From assembly GCF_025398175.1 (NCBI RefSeq), contig NZ_CP099734.1:2294001-2358000 (forward strand): 64,000 bases of DNA, in the 5' to 3' direction. The notes beneath the pieces are model-generated. The model saw only the letters and a list, made by a program, of their open reading frames with translations, was not told the DNA's origin and ran no database searches. The translations under genes were made by a program, and so were the position numbers. The stretch comes from Photobacterium sp. TY1-4 (GTDB lineage: Bacteria > Pseudomonadota > Gammaproteobacteria > Enterobacterales > Vibrionaceae). This document shows positions 48,039 to 61,116 of the stretch, piece after piece; positions within the stretch are counted from its first letter, which is position 1; each line of letters begins with the position of its first letter.

Positions 48039-48932
48039 ATGCTCATCATCACGATATTTATCGCCCTGTTGCTCGGGCTGGGCTACTACAGCTACCGTTC
48101 ACGGCAAACCCAGGCACTGCTGGAAAGCCGGTTTAACCAGGTCATTGGCCTGCGCCAGCTGATCCACCTGCTGCGCTTTCATCGCCGCAAAACCCATCAA
48201 GTGCTGAGCAACGGGGAAAGTCGCCAACCGACATCGGCCCCGTTAAATGAAGCGCTGGCTATCCAGAGCCTGCTCAAGGCCCTCAACAATCAGGCTGAGC
48301 CGGCACAAAAGCCGATGTATCGTATTTTACGCAAGCGAACCGGCCACCTGCTCGACAGCTGGCCGAATTATTCGCTCAAACGAAACCAGAGCACCCACGG
48401 CAAAACCATCCGCCATGTGCTCTACCTGATCGATGATACCATTACCCAAAGCCTGCTGGCGGCCGATGAAGAGAAGCTATTCCAGCAATACCAATCAGCC
48501 TGGCCCGTCACCCTCAACGCAATCGACAGCCTGAGCCGGTTTCGCCATGCCATCCACAGTTTTTCGCCGGGCTCAACCAAGGTGCAGCGCGAGATGCGGC
48601 TCCACATTCAGATCCTGCACCGACGTCTGGGGCAAATGGCATTGATGAGCAGCCAACAGGTTCCGACTGTCGTGCTGGATACTTTATTTGAACAGTTTGA
48701 GCAGATAAACATGCAAAGCCAACCGCCGGCGGTCGTCAAAGCCGAATTGTATCAGCTATCGCTCCAGCTCTCGGATACACTGTTCAGCCTGTTCGATCTG
48801 GTCTTAGCCGATATCGGTGACGCGCTGTCGATCCGGCTGCCGGAGCTACCGACCGAGGCGCTCAATATCATCCAGATGCCGCATACGGCGCTGACCGGGC
48901 AGCATTACCAGAACCATAACTCCGCCAGTTAA
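48039..48932 (+). CDS. Membrane-anchored protein of unknown function
   Basis: The 297-residue protein has one N-terminal membrane helix (residues 2-17) followed by a helical, leucine- and glutamine-rich domain with no cysteine pairs or catalytic motif. The segment LRQLIHLLRFHRRKTHQVLSNG (split here; about residues 33-54) faintly recalls the first helix of nitrate/nitrite-sensing (NIT) domains, but this is only a resemblance. CCGGAGG lies six bases upstream of the ATG. It stands alone between the symporter and convergent serS. Confidence 0.75.
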   Translation: MLIITIFIALLLGLGYYSYRSRQTQALLESRFNQVIGLRQLIHLLRFHRRKTHQVLSNGESRQPTSAPLNEALAIQSLLKALNNQAEPAQKPMYRILRKRTGHLLDSWPNYSLKRNQSTHGKTIRHVLYLIDDTITQSLLAADEEKLFQQYQSAWPVTLNAIDSLSRFRHAIHSFSPGSTKVQREMRLHIQILHRRLGQMALMSSQQVPTVVLDTLFEQFEQINMQSQPPAVVKAELYQLSLQLSDTLFSLFDLVLADIGDALSIRLPELPTEALNIIQMPHTALTGQHYQNHNSAS

Positions 48933-48971
48933 CCCGTTTCATGAGCAACGTAATCACCCAGCCCAAACGAC

Positions 48972-48995
48972 AAAACCCGGCAGATGCCGGGTTTT
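48972..48995. terminator. Bidirectional terminator between unknown gene and serS
   Basis: AAAACCCGGC / GCCGGGTTTT with an AGAT loop, lying between convergent stops; T runs are present on both strands. Confidence 0.88.
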
Positions 48996-49020
48996 ATCGT
49001 CAGGTGCAACCAATCGGTCA

Positions 49021-50352
<1,332 letters not shown>

Positions 50353-50438
50353 TCAGCCAACCTGGTGGCTAAATCATATTAATTCAGAATGCGTTAAAGG
50401 AACTAACGCAGACCTTAAACAATACCCAAAAAGCCTTA

Positions 50439-51791
50439 TTATTGATAGCGCTTTAAAGCGCTTTTTGCATCTAAAGAAGCAAGATACGCCAGCTTTTCAG
50501 CGATTTTAGTCTCCAGCCCCCGATTTGTCGGGTGATAATAGCGTGTTCCGGCCAGCTCCGGCGGGAAATAACACTCGCCGGCCGCATAGGCCCCAGTCTC
50601 ATCATGGGCGTAACGATACTCCTCGCCATAGCCCATCTCTTTCATCAACTTGGTTGGGGCATTGCGCAAATGCACCGGGACCTCATAGTCCGGATGGTTC
50701 TGCGCATCCGCCTTGGCCTGCTTAAAGGCGGTATACACGGCGTTGCTTTTCGGCGCGCTGGCCAGATACACAATCGCCTGGGCAATGGCCCGCTCCCCTT
50801 CGTAGGCCCCGACCCGGGTAAAGCAGTCCCAGGCTGAAATCGCCACCTGCATCGCCCGGGGATCGGCATTGCCGATATCTTCCGAAGCAATCGCCAGCAG
50901 ACGCCGGGCGACATACAGCGGATCACACCCCGCCTGGAGCATGCGGGCGAACCAGTACAAGGCACCGTCCGGACTGGAGCCACGGATCGACTTATGGACG
51001 GCTGAGATCATGTCGTACCAAAGATCGCCCTTGTTATCGAACCGGGCGATCTTTTCTCCGGACACTTCCGCCAACAACGCCAGGCTGATGTGCTTCATCC
51101 CGGCACTGTCTTCATCCGCCATGTCGATCAGCTGCTCAAGATAGTTCAGGGACATCCGCGCATCCCCGTTGACCAGAGTCGCCAGCTGCACCTTCACATC
51201 ATCCACAAACACCAGCTTCTCGGTGTCGCCGACACCACGTTCGGTATCCGCCAGCGCCTGCTCGATCACGGCCAGCACTTCGTCCTGCTCCAGAGATTTC
51301 AGCTTGTACACCCGGGCCCGGGATAACAAGGCGTTATTGAGCTCGAACGACGGATTTTCCGTGGTTGCCCCGATAAAGGTCACCGTACCGTCTTCGATGT
51401 GCGGCAGAAAGGCATCCTGCTGACTTTTGTTAAAGCGATGGACCTCATCCACGAACAGGATGGTCCGCCGCCCGGCCATTTTGTTTTCACGGGCTTTCTC
51501 AATCGCTGCCCGGATCTCTTTCACCCCGGAGGTGACGGCAGAGACCCGCTCCACTTCGGCGTTGGCATAGTGCGCCGCCACTTCCGCCAGCGTTGTCTTC
51601 CCGGTTCCCGGCGGGCCCCAGAGGATCATCGAATGCAAATGACCGGCTTCCAGCGCGCGCCTGAGCGGCTTCCCTTCTCCCAGGATGTGGCGCTGGCCGA
51701 TGTACTCCTCGACCGTTCTGGGCCGCATCCGGGCCGCCAACGGGCGAAAATCTGAGGAAAAATCCAGGCTGAAATTATTCAAAATCGCCAC
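50439..51791 (-). CDS. rarA: Replication-associated recombination ATPase RarA (MgsA)
   Basis: The 450-residue clamp-loader-like AAA+ protein acts at stalled forks. It has Walker [10 protein letters not shown] at 59-67, Walker [11 protein letters not shown] at 111-120, sensor [10 protein letters not shown] and the C-terminal MgsA tetramerisation domain. The lolA-rarA-serS order matches E. coli and vibrios. It lies 71 bp after lolA. Confidence 0.96.
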   Translation of the reverse strand: MAILNNFSLDFSSDFRPLAARMRPRTVEEYIGQRHILGEGKPLRRALEAGHLHSMILWGPPGTGKTTLAEVAAHYANAEVERVSAVTSGVKEIRAAIEKARENKMAGRRTILFVDEVHRFNKSQQDAFLPHIEDGTVTFIGATTENPSFELNNALLSRARVYKLKSLEQDEVLAVIEQALADTERGVGDTEKLVFVDDVKVQLATLVNGDARMSLNYLEQLIDMADEDSAGMKHISLALLAEVSGEKIARFDNKGDLWYDMISAVHKSIRGSSPDGALYWFARMLQAGCDPLYVARRLLAIASEDIGNADPRAMQVAISAWDCFTRVGAYEGERAIAQAIVYLASAPKSNAVYTAFKQAKADAQNHPDYEVPVHLRNAPTKLMKEMGYGEEYRYAHDETGAYAAGECYFPPELAGTRYYHPTNRGLETKIAEKLAYLASLDAKSALKRYQ

Positions 51792-51862
51792 TCCTTAAAC
51801 GAAATTAGGCGGCATCGAAATGCCACCTAAATAGTCAAACAATGTCTGTCTCTTGGTTGAGC

Positions 51863-52480
51863 TTAGTTTCGTTGATCATCCAGCTCCACCCCTGTCGGTG
51901 GGGTAAAGGTGAACAGATCCCGCGACGGCTGACGCGTACTGAAGCGGCTGAACGTGAAGTTGCTGCGTTGACCGTCCTGCTCCACCACAGAAAAACTCCG
52001 GACCTGACCATTTTTCGCCACAGTCACGACAAATTTCCCCATCGACGACGTCGGATCTTTCGGCGTCAGGGTAAACGTATCCGCAGTCTGAACCACATGA
52101 TATTTGGCCCAGTCCGCAGCACTGTTACGGGTCAGCAGCACAAACGGCGTTTGCTCGGTAGCATCGTTCAACCACATGGCTGTGACCTGCTCGATAAACG
52201 GGCTGTAGTACCACAGTGTTTTGCCGTCGGAAATCAGGAGGTTCTCATCCGGCAGCTCAGTATTCCAGCGAAACAGGTTCGGACGGGTGATTGCCACATC
52301 CCCTTCCCCTTCCACCAGCAAATCGCCTTCCGGACTCACCACTTTCTGCTGAAAATCCGCACTGAATGCGTTGACCTTGCCCAAGCGCGTACTCAACTCC
52401 TGCTGCGGGTTGGCCCAGGCCGTCGTTGCAAGTAAAAATGGCGCTGCAACCAGCAAACGCATCACAAATTTTTTAATCAT
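51863..52480 (-). CDS. lolA: Outer-membrane lipoprotein carrier protein LolA
   Basis: The 205-residue periplasmic chaperone carries lipoproteins from LolCDE to LolB. A signal peptide (cleavage after TAWA near residue 23) precedes the mature QQELSTRLGKVNAFSADFQQ start and the characteristic incomplete beta barrel. It follows ftsK, with 188 bp between them holding a degenerate repeat. Confidence 0.95.
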   Translation of the reverse strand: MIKKFVMRLLVAAPFLLATTAWANPQQELSTRLGKVNAFSADFQQKVVSPEGDLLVEGEGDVAITRPNLFRWNTELPDENLLISDGKTLWYYSPFIEQVTAMWLNDATEQTPFVLLTRNSAADWAKYHVVQTADTFTLTPKDPTSSMGKFVVTVAKNGQVRSFSVVEQDGQRSNFTFSRFSTRQPSRDLFTFTPPTGVELDDQRN

Positions 52481-52587
52481 TCTTATTCACCTAAGTGTTT
52501 TCGGGCGCGTCACGCTTCCCCGATCATATCCGTTGGCTGCTGTGCCATGACGAAGCAACAGTCGCGACAAATGACAAGCTGTAACGA

Positions 52588-52655
52588 ACCAACTGTTGCT
52601 ACCGACAAACTGTTACAACCAACAAACTATTGCAGCCAACAAACAGTTCATCCCA
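52588..52655. repeat. Degenerate 17-bp tandem repeat, 4 units
   Basis: Four successive 17-bp units (52588, 52605, 52622, 52639) share the pattern ACAAACTGTTGCAACCA with a few substitutions each. They lie between the ftsK stop and lolA. Confidence 0.75.
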
Positions 52656-52668
52656 AACCGCCAGGCCA

Positions 52669-55600
52669 TTAGTCCTGCGGTGGCGGCGGTGCCAGCACTT
52701 CCCGGTTGCCGTTATGACCCGGTGGACTGACAATGCCATGTGCTTCCAACTGCTCAACAATACGAGCCGCGCGGTTATAACCAATCTTAAAGCGGCGCTG
52801 GACCCCGGAGACCGAGCCACGGCGCGACTCTGCGACAAAGGCAGCGACCTGATCGAACAGCTGATCCAGTTCATCATCTCCGCCAACCGGTGCTTCACCC
52901 GGCAGCAGCCCTTCCGCACCCTGATCCGCTTCCAGAATACCTTCAATGTATTGCGGCTTACCGCGGGCCTTCCAGTCATTGACCACGTTGTGAACGTCGT
53001 CATCTGATGCAAACGCCCCGTGAACCCGGATCGGATGGTTCTGACCCGCCGGCAGATAGAGCATATCACCCATCCCCAGCAGAGATTCTGCCCCGCCCTG
53101 ATCCAGAATGGTTCGCGAATCGGTTTTGGTCGATACCGTGAAGGCCATCCGGCTCGGAATGTTCGCCTTAATCAGGCCGGTGATCACATCCACAGACGGA
53201 CGCTGCGTCGCCAGCACCAGGTGGATCCCGGCTGCCCGCGCTTTCTGCGCCAGACGGGCAATCAGCTCTTCGACTTTCTTACCCACCACCATCATCAGGT
53301 CGGCAAATTCATCGACCACTACCACGATGCTCGGCATCTTCTCCAGCAACGGCGGAAACTCATCCATGCTGTCACCCGGCTTCCACAACGGATCGTGGAT
53401 CGGGTGACCGGCTTCTGCTGCTTCTTTCAGCTTAGCGTTAAAGCCCGCCAGGTTACGTACGCCACAAGCCGCCATCAGTTTATAGCGGCGCTCCATCTCA
53501 CCCACACACCAGCGCAGGGCGTTGCCTGCATCTTTCATATCGGTGACCACTTCGGTGAGCAGGTGCGGGATCCCTTCATAAATCGACAGTTCAAGCATTT
53601 TCGGGTCGATCATGATGAAACGACAATCTTCCGGCTTACACTTGTACAGCAAGCTCACAATCATCACGTTGACCCCGACCGACTTACCCGAGCCGGTGGT
53701 ACCGGCCACCAGCAAGTGCGGCGTCTTGCTCAGATCGGCGACAATCGCTTCCCCGGCAATATCATAGCCAAGCACGATTGGCAGCGCCCCTTTCATCTTC
53801 TGGAACCGCTCGCTGCCTACAACTTCTGACATGTAAACGGTCTCGCGGTTCACATTCGGCAGTTCCAGACCGATATACGGCTTGCCCGGGATCACTTCCA
53901 CCACCCGCACCGCCGAAGCCGACAGCGCACGAGCCAGATCTTTGGCCAGCCCGGATATCCGGCTGACTTTCACGCCCGGCGCCAAATCCAGCTCAAACCG
54001 GGTAATCACCGGTCCCGGATATACCCCGACGACCTTGGCTTTAATCTTATAATCCGCCAACTTGGCTTCCACCAGCATGGCGGTTTGCTTGAGTTCTTCC
54101 TCGCTGGCCGGCTCCACGGATTGCCGTGCCGGCGCCAGCAGATCCAGGGTCGGCATCGGTGAAGTCGGCACCGGTAAATCCGCTTCTCGTTTCATCAGGA
54201 ACGGGTTATCCAATCCGGCGGCATGCGCCTGTGCTTTCTGCGCTTCTCGAATTTTTTGCAAAAACGCTTCTTCGTCACTCAGATCGCCGTCATCGGTGTC
54301 CGCCAGGCCCTGCTCGGCCCGCTCCAGCTCAGACATGCCGTCATGGACCCCGATTTCAATCGCGTTGCCGTCAAACACCGGCTCGGCAGCGGGCGAATTT
54401 GACTCAGAGCTTACGGATGCCGTCTGAACGGCAGGTGAATCTTCCGGTTGGGCCCGGTTCAGATCAGGTGCGGAAGCTGGTTCGAACACAAAGTCAGCCT
54501 CGGATTCTGCATCCATTGCCGGATGTTGCGAACGGGCCGGTATCGGCGACGCCTCAATCCATGGCACGTCCTCGGCATCTCCCGACCCAGCTTCCGGGCT
54601 GAGCTCGGCTCCAGCGCCCTGCTCTGTCGCCTGCCACGAGGATAAGTCCCCGATCGATGGCTCAATGTGCGTCGTTCCACTTGATAAGGTGTCTTCCCGC
54701 GTGGCGGTCTTCGGAGCTACAGCTCCTTGAACAACAGCTTCTTGGACAACGGCTTCTTGAACGACAGCTTCCGGTTCAACAACATCTGAAGCGACGACAT
54801 CTGGCGCCCCAATATCTGGCGCAACAGCGTCTGTCACCATCGCACCCGAAGCTGCTGCAGTTAACCCGGCAGGATTTTCTGTGACCGAGCCCGAGGCAGC
54901 CTCCGGCTCCGACGTGGCTGAAAATGCCATGTCGGAGCCCTGATGAACCGAGAAATTCTCATCCCGCTCCAACTCGCGCTCAAGCTCGGCGATGGTCATA
55001 CCGCGAACCGGGCGCGTCGCTGCCATCTCTGCAGGACTGATTGAGGCCGCGTGGTGGGTTGTCGGCGATGGCGCCGCTACTGTCGCTGCCGTCGTCGCTG
55101 CCGGAGGGACTGAGGCAGCAGGGGCAACCGGTGCGGCTTTTACCCGCTCCGGCATCACGATCTTCAGTTCAGTCTCTTCCGGTTGCCAGTCTGTTTCTGT
55201 CTGCAACGGCTCCGATGGCGCCAAAGAGCTCGGCGCCATGCTCGGCATGACTTTCGGTGTACTGCTGGAAGCCAGTAACACATCATCCGCATCCGGCGTC
55301 TCTGCTGCCGCGGATGGATTTAATTGTTGCGCATAGGCGGTTTGCTGCTCCTCCGGAATGTCAGCAGCAAACGGGGTCAGGTTTTCCGACTTGTCAGAAC
55401 GGACTTTGTTCAACAGCCAAGCCAGAGAGCCAAGCGTCGTCTCCCCCAGTGTATCCACAATCGTCAGCCAGGAAATGCCGGAGAACAGCGTAAAGCCCAC
55501 CGCCCAGAAGAACATCAGTACCAATGTGGCACCCAGCAGATTGAACAGCGGCAACGCCATGTTGGCGACGACATCCCCGACCACACCGCCGGAAGAGAAA

Positions 55601-56007
55601 TACCAGATATCATCAAAGTTCAGGTCGGCAAGGCCACAACTGGTCAGGAACAGCAGCAACAAGCCCAGCAGACGGGTGCCGTAGATCATAAAATCGATGC
55701 CATTGTGCTCACCGCGGCGACGAAACAGCACCCAGGCACCGAGGATAATGGCCAGGGGCAGCGGATAGGCCAGCGATCCCAAAGTAAACAGAAAGGTATC
55801 GGCGACCAGGGCACCGAGGGCACCAGCCTTATTTTGTACCGGCCCTTCCCAAGCCGTTTGGGACCAGGATGGGTCGGCAGGGTCGAAACTGACCAGGGCG
55901 ACCATGATAAATATCGCGGCGAGAATGCCGATAATCAGGAAGCTTTCCAACAGACGCTGGCCGCCCGACAGACGGACTCTAGGCTGTTTGCCTTTTACTT
56001 TCCTCAA
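52669..56007 (-). CDS. ftsK: DNA translocase FtsK
   Basis: The 1112-residue septal protein pumps chromosomes and activates XerCD at dif. Four N-terminal membrane helices (about 15-190) precede a long Pro/Ala/Glu linker with [12 protein letters not shown] repeats, the RecA-like motor (P-loop GTTGSGKS near 765-773) and the winged-helix gamma domain ([17 protein letters not shown]) that reads KOPS. I favour a TTG start (MRKVKGKQ) because CCGGAG lies upstream at good spacing; an in-frame ATG at 56061 adds 18 residues. It is divergent in role but co-directional with lolA. Confidence 0.94.
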   Translation of the reverse strand: MRKVKGKQPRVRLSGGQRLLESFLIIGILAAIFIMVALVSFDPADPSWSQTAWEGPVQNKAGALGALVADTFLFTLGSLAYPLPLAIILGAWVLFRRRGEHNGIDFMIYGTRLLGLLLLFLTSCGLADLNFDDIWYFSSGGVVGDVVANMALPLFNLLGATLVLMFFWAVGFTLFSGISWLTIVDTLGETTLGSLAWLLNKVRSDKSENLTPFAADIPEEQQTAYAQQLNPSAAAETPDADDVLLASSSTPKVMPSMAPSSLAPSEPLQTETDWQPEETELKIVMPERVKAAPVAPAASVPPAATTAATVAAPSPTTHHAASISPAEMAATRPVRGMTIAELERELERDENFSVHQGSDMAFSATSEPEAASGSVTENPAGLTAAASGAMVTDAVAPDIGAPDVVASDVVEPEAVVQEAVVQEAVVQGAVAPKTATREDTLSSGTTHIEPSIGDLSSWQATEQGAGAELSPEAGSGDAEDVPWIEASPIPARSQHPAMDAESEADFVFEPASAPDLNRAQPEDSPAVQTASVSSESNSPAAEPVFDGNAIEIGVHDGMSELERAEQGLADTDDGDLSDEEAFLQKIREAQKAQAHAAGLDNPFLMKREADLPVPTSPMPTLDLLAPARQSVEPASEEELKQTAMLVEAKLADYKIKAKVVGVYPGPVITRFELDLAPGVKVSRISGLAKDLARALSASAVRVVEVIPGKPYIGLELPNVNRETVYMSEVVGSERFQKMKGALPIVLGYDIAGEAIVADLSKTPHLLVAGTTGSGKSVGVNVMIVSLLYKCKPEDCRFIMIDPKMLELSIYEGIPHLLTEVVTDMKDAGNALRWCVGEMERRYKLMAACGVRNLAGFNAKLKEAAEAGHPIHDPLWKPGDSMDEFPPLLEKMPSIVVVVDEFADLMMVVGKKVEELIARLAQKARAAGIHLVLATQRPSVDVITGLIKANIPSRMAFTVSTKTDSRTILDQGGAESLLGMGDMLYLPAGQNHPIRVHGAFASDDDVHNVVNDWKARGKPQYIEGILEADQGAEGLLPGEAPVGGDDELDQLFDQVAAFVAESRRGSVSGVQRRFKIGYNRAARIVEQLEAHGIVSPPGHNGNREVLAPPPPQD

Positions 56008-56325
56008 AAAACACTCCGGTGTAACGCTTAGTTTCTGTGCAATCACAGCAGCCGTTGCCATCCATCGGACTGCGCTCCTTCACCAGGATCGCACCGTAGG
56101 AACCACTGCTGTTTGGGATGGGTTGAAATTCTTGCCTTATCTTATACTACTTGCCGCACTTTTTTGACACATCAGACAAAACTGGGAGCAAAGCACTCTC
56201 TGGCGAATCTCTCGCCATAGGCGTAGGGCTATTGTAACGGTGTTGGTCCGAGAAATATTCATCGCAGTGTTAAATTGACATGATAAGCGACTGAATTTTG
56301 AGCAGACGGGGCATGATTTGCAGGG

Positions 56326-56359
56326 CAGAAAACAAGTCAAGCGGCAAAAGCCGCTTGAC
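56326..56359 (-). terminator. Terminator of lrp
   Basis: A perfect 10-bp stem GTCAAGCGGC / GCCGCTTGAC with a 4-base loop, followed on the minus strand by TTGTTTTC, 32 bp past the lrp stop. Confidence 0.7.
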
Positions 56360-56391
56360 GATGCGATCCACGTATTACGGCAACCGCCGAA

Positions 56392-56886
56392 TTAACGCGT
56401 TTTGATCACCAGGTTGTTGGTCTGTTTGACCTCTTCCATCACCACATAGGTACGGGTATCGTTCACGCCCGGCAAACGCAGCAGGGTTTCACCCAGCAGC
56501 TTCCGGTAGGCCGACATATCCGATACCCGTGTTTTCAGCAAGTAGTCAAAATCGCCGGAAACCAGATGACATTCCTGAATATCTTCTAATTCCTGAACGG
56601 ACTTGTTAAATTGCTCAAACACATCCGGCGCACCGCGGTTCAGCGTGATTTCAACGAACACCAGCAGTGATGCATCCAGAAATTGCGGATTCAGAAGCGC
56701 TGTATAGCCACTGATATAGCCCTGACGCTCCAGACGACGCACCCGCTCAAGACACGGCGTCGGCGACAGACCCACCCGCTTTGACAGCTCAACGTTTGAA
56801 ATACGACCGTCTTTTTGCAGTTCATTCAATATGTTACGGTCAATTCTATCCAATTCCTTGGATGGTTTCTTCTTGGTATCTACCAT
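56392..56886 (-). CDS. lrp: Leucine-responsive regulatory protein
   Basis: The 164-residue global regulator has an AsnC-type helix-turn-helix (about 14-60, LNELQKDGRISNVELSKRVGLS in parts) and the RAM ligand-binding domain (about 80-150; HLVSGDFDYLLKTRV). It is near identical in pattern to E. coli Lrp. Divergent from ald, which Lrp-type proteins commonly regulate, and located beside ftsK as in E. coli. Confidence 0.96.
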   Translation of the reverse strand: MVDTKKKPSKELDRIDRNILNELQKDGRISNVELSKRVGLSPTPCLERVRRLERQGYISGYTALLNPQFLDASLLVFVEITLNRGAPDVFEQFNKSVQELEDIQECHLVSGDFDYLLKTRVSDMSAYRKLLGETLLRLPGVNDTRTYVVMEEVKQTNNLVIKTR

Positions 56887-57042
56887 TTTTTATTCCACCT
56901 TCTTACTTCCTTGCAAAAAAATATACTACAACTTTCTAATATTTAGAATCCAATACTCTGATAGTCAAACTATACTGCCAATAGATCCGCAGTTACAACC
57001 TTGTCAATAGCTATTCATTCTATCAAGCCAAGGAGATGCAGG
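56887..57042. promoter_or_regulatory. Divergent lrp/ald promoter region
   Basis: This 156-bp AT-rich region with several A/T tracts lies between lrp and ald. AT-rich phased tracts are typical of Lrp binding; no defined operator can be fixed by eye. An AAGGAG ribosome site for ald is at its right end. Confidence 0.45.
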
Positions 57043-58164
57043 ATGATCATTGGTGTTCCCAAAGAAATCAAAAATCACGAATACCGCGTCGGGCTTGTCA
57101 CCAGTAGTGTTCGTGAACTCGTTTCATTAGGCCATCAGGTTCTGGTTGAGACCCAAGCCGGGATCGGGATCGGACTCTCGGATTCAGATTATCAAACTGC
57201 TGGCGCCACAATTATTTCGACTGCTAAAGAAGTTTTTACCAGATCAGAGATGATTGTTAAAGTAAAAGAGCCCCAGGCAGAAGAGCGAGCCATGCTCCGT
57301 GAAGGCCAGATTTTATTCACTTATCTGCATCTTGCCCCAGATTTACCACAAACTAAAGAGCTGATTGACAGCAAAGCCGTCTGTATTGCCTACGAAACCG
57401 TCACTGACGCCCATGGCCGATTACCCTTGCTGGCGCCGATGTCGGAAGTCGCCGGCCGCATGTCGATCCAGGCCGGCGCCCAGGCGTTGGAGAATTCAAG
57501 TGGCGGCCGCGGGCTGTTGTTAAGTGGCGTGCCCGGCGTCGAACCGGCGAAAGTCATCATTCTCGGCGGCGGTGTGGTCGGCTCGAACGCTGCGCGAATG
57601 GCTGTGGGGATGCGGGCGGATGTCACCATTCTCGACCGCAGCCTCGAAACCTTGCGCGCGTTGGATATCGAGTTTCAGGGCAAAGCCAAAGTGGTGTATT
57701 CAACCAAAGAGATCATTGATCGCCTGGTTCCGGAAGCCGACATTATTATCGGTGCGGTCCTGATCCCGGGTGCTGCTGCCCCAAAACTCATCACCGCAGC
57801 GCATGTGAAGCAGATGAAGCCGGGTTCTGCCTTGGTCGATGTGGCAATCGATCAGGGCGGTTGCTTCGAGACCTCCAAGCCAACCACCCATACCGAGCCG
57901 ACCTATCTCGTCGATAATGTGGTGCATTATTGCGTCGCCAATATGCCCGGGGCCGTCGCCCGCACCTCTGCCTTTGCCTTAAACAACGCCACCCTGCCCT
58001 ATGTCATCAAGCTGGCCGGGCAAGGGTATAAAAAAGCCTTGTTGGCCGATCCGGGGTTTCTGGCCGGGTTGAATGTGATCTACGGCAAAGTCACCTGCAA
58101 AGAGGTCGCCGAAGCCTTCAACCTGCATTATACCGACCCTGAAGTTGCCATTAGTATGCATTAA
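57043..58164 (+). CDS. ald: Alanine dehydrogenase
   Basis: The 373-residue enzyme interconverts alanine and pyruvate plus ammonia with NAD. Substrate residues R15, K75 and H96 and the Rossmann motif GGGVVG at 175-180 are in place. I start at MIIGVPKEIK, with AAGGAG seven bases upstream, rather than an in-frame ATG 42 bp earlier. Its position next to lrp suggests Lrp-mediated control by amino acids. Confidence 0.95.
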   Translation: MIIGVPKEIKNHEYRVGLVTSSVRELVSLGHQVLVETQAGIGIGLSDSDYQTAGATIISTAKEVFTRSEMIVKVKEPQAEERAMLREGQILFTYLHLAPDLPQTKELIDSKAVCIAYETVTDAHGRLPLLAPMSEVAGRMSIQAGAQALENSSGGRGLLLSGVPGVEPAKVIILGGGVVGSNAARMAVGMRADVTILDRSLETLRALDIEFQGKAKVVYSTKEIIDRLVPEADIIIGAVLIPGAAAPKLITAAHVKQMKPGSALVDVAIDQGGCFETSKPTTHTEPTYLVDNVVHYCVANMPGAVARTSAFALNNATLPYVIKLAGQGYKKALLADPGFLAGLNVIYGKVTCKEVAEAFNLHYTDPEVAISMH

Positions 58165-59253
<1,089 letters not shown>

Positions 59254-59265
59254 TCACTGATTGTC

Positions 59266-59296
59266 CGACCGCTGCCTTCTGGCAGCGGTCGCTTTT
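59266..59296 (+). terminator. Terminator between trxB and cydD
   Basis: An 11-bp stem CGACCGCTGCC / GGCAGCGGTCG with a TTCT loop, then CTTTTCG. It separates trxB from cydDC. Confidence 0.8.
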
Positions 59297-59343
59297 CGCC
59301 TTCTTCATTTCTGCGCGTTGCAACTTGCAGCTCAAGATGTCTT

Positions 59344-61116
59344 ATGGATAAACAAAAACAACGCGACTTAACCAAATGGTTAAAGTCACAAAGCAAGCTC
59401 GCCAAGCGCTGGCTGATGCTCAGCGTCGGGCTCGGGTTTCTTTCGGGATTGCTGTTAGTCGGTCAGGCTGCGCTTCTGGCTCACATTCTTCACCAGCTGA
59501 TCATTGAGCATACCGACAAAGCCGAGCTGGTCGGCCACTTTATCAGCCTGATTGTCATCGTCGGCCTTCGGGCGGCCTGTAGCTGGGGTCGCGAAATATT
59601 CGGCTATCGCTGCGGGGAGCAAATCCGGCTTCATATCCGTCAGTTGATCCTGAACCGCCTGCATAAGCTGGGACCGGCCTATATCAAGGGTAAACCCGCC
59701 GGTGCCTGGGCCAGCCTGGTGCTGGAGCAGGTCGAAGAGATGCAGGACTTCTTTTCCCGCTACATTCCGCAAATGTCCATTGCCGTGCTGGTGCCGCTGA
59801 TCATTCTGGTCGCCGTCTTCCCGCTCAACTGGGCTGCCGGACTGATCTTCCTGATCACCGCCCCGCTGGTGCCAATCTTCATGGCCCTAGTCGGTCTGGG
59901 TGCGGCCGATGCCAACCGACGTAACTTCAAGGCACTGCAACGTCTGTCCGGGCACTTCTATGATCGCCTGCAAGGCCTGGCGACTCTGCGCCTGTTCAAT
60001 CGCACGGAAGCCGAAGCCGAGAATCTGCACGCAGCGTCCCATGTACTGCGCAAACGCACCATGGAAGTGTTGCGTCTGGCTTTCCTGTCTTCTGCCGTAC
60101 TGGAGTTCTTCTCTGCCATTTCCGTCGCCCTGGTGGCGGTCTACTTTGGCTTTGCCTTCATCGGCGAACTGAACTTCGGCCATTACGGCGCACCATTGAC
60201 CCTGTTCACCGGCCTGTTTGTGCTGGTACTGGCGCCGGAGTTCTATCAGCCGCTGCGCGATCTGGGGACGTTCTACCATGCCAAAGCTTCCGCGATTGGG
60301 GCAGCCGAGTCTATTGTCGAATTTCTGAACGCCGAAGCCGATGAGATGAGCAAAGGCGATACCGAGTTGCCGTCTCCGGAAACCATCCGGATCAGCGCGC
60401 GCGACTTGGAAGTGCTGAGCCCACAAGGCCAGGTCCTGGCCGGCCCACTCAGCTTTGACATCAATCCGCATGACCAGGTGGCGCTGGTCGGCCCGAGCGG
60501 CGCGGGGAAAACCAGTTTGCTCAATGCCCTGCTGGGCTTTCTGCCGTACCGCGGCAGCCTGATGATTAACGGCATTGAGCTGAACCAACTCGATCACAGT
60601 GAGTGGCGTCAGACCATCAGTTGGGTCGGCCAAAACCCGCTCCTGGTGCATGGCACCGTGCGGGACAACATCACTCTGGGCAATCCGCTCGCCACCGATG
60701 AGCATGTCACCCAAGTGGCGCAGCAAGCCTATGCGGATGAGTTTATCCGCCGTCTTGAAAAGGGCTATCAGCATCAGGTCGGTGATCGTGCCGGCGGGTT
60801 GTCCGTCGGTCAGGCCCAACGGATTGCCGTGGCGCGTGCCATGTTGCAAAACGGTGCCTTCTGGCTGTTGGATGAGCCGACGGCCAGCCTGGATGCCAAT
60901 AGTGAACATCTGGTGCTGGAAAGCCTGTCGGTCGCCGTCAAAGGTCAAACGACGCTGATGGTCAGCCACCGACTGGATCAACTCACCGCCATGGACCGCG
61001 TTCTGGTGATGGAAAACGGCCTGCTGGTTCAGAACGGTCCTTTTGATGAAATTCGCCATCACGGCCTGCTGGCCGATATGCTGGCTCACACGGATAAGCG
61101 GGATCTCGATGCGTGA
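59344..61116 (+). CDS. cydD: Heterodimeric thiol ABC exporter, subunit CydD
   Basis: The 590-residue half-transporter has a six-helix membrane domain and an ATPase domain with Walker A GPSGAGKT at 383-390, signature LSVGQAQRIAVARA and Walker B FWLLDEPTAS. With CydC it exports glutathione and cysteine and is needed to assemble cytochrome bd. It overlaps cydC by 8 bp. Confidence 0.96.
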   Translation: MDKQKQRDLTKWLKSQSKLAKRWLMLSVGLGFLSGLLLVGQAALLAHILHQLIIEHTDKAELVGHFISLIVIVGLRAACSWGREIFGYRCGEQIRLHIRQLILNRLHKLGPAYIKGKPAGAWASLVLEQVEEMQDFFSRYIPQMSIAVLVPLIILVAVFPLNWAAGLIFLITAPLVPIFMALVGLGAADANRRNFKALQRLSGHFYDRLQGLATLRLFNRTEAEAENLHAASHVLRKRTMEVLRLAFLSSAVLEFFSAISVALVAVYFGFAFIGELNFGHYGAPLTLFTGLFVLVLAPEFYQPLRDLGTFYHAKASAIGAAESIVEFLNAEADEMSKGDTELPSPETIRISARDLEVLSPQGQVLAGPLSFDINPHDQVALVGPSGAGKTSLLNALLGFLPYRGSLMINGIELNQLDHSEWRQTISWVGQNPLLVHGTVRDNITLGNPLATDEHVTQVAQQAYADEFIRRLEKGYQHQVGDRAGGLSVGQAQRIAVARAMLQNGAFWLLDEPTASLDANSEHLVLESLSVAVKGQTTLMVSHRLDQLTAMDRVLVMENGLLVQNGPFDEIRHHGLLADMLAHTDKRDLDA

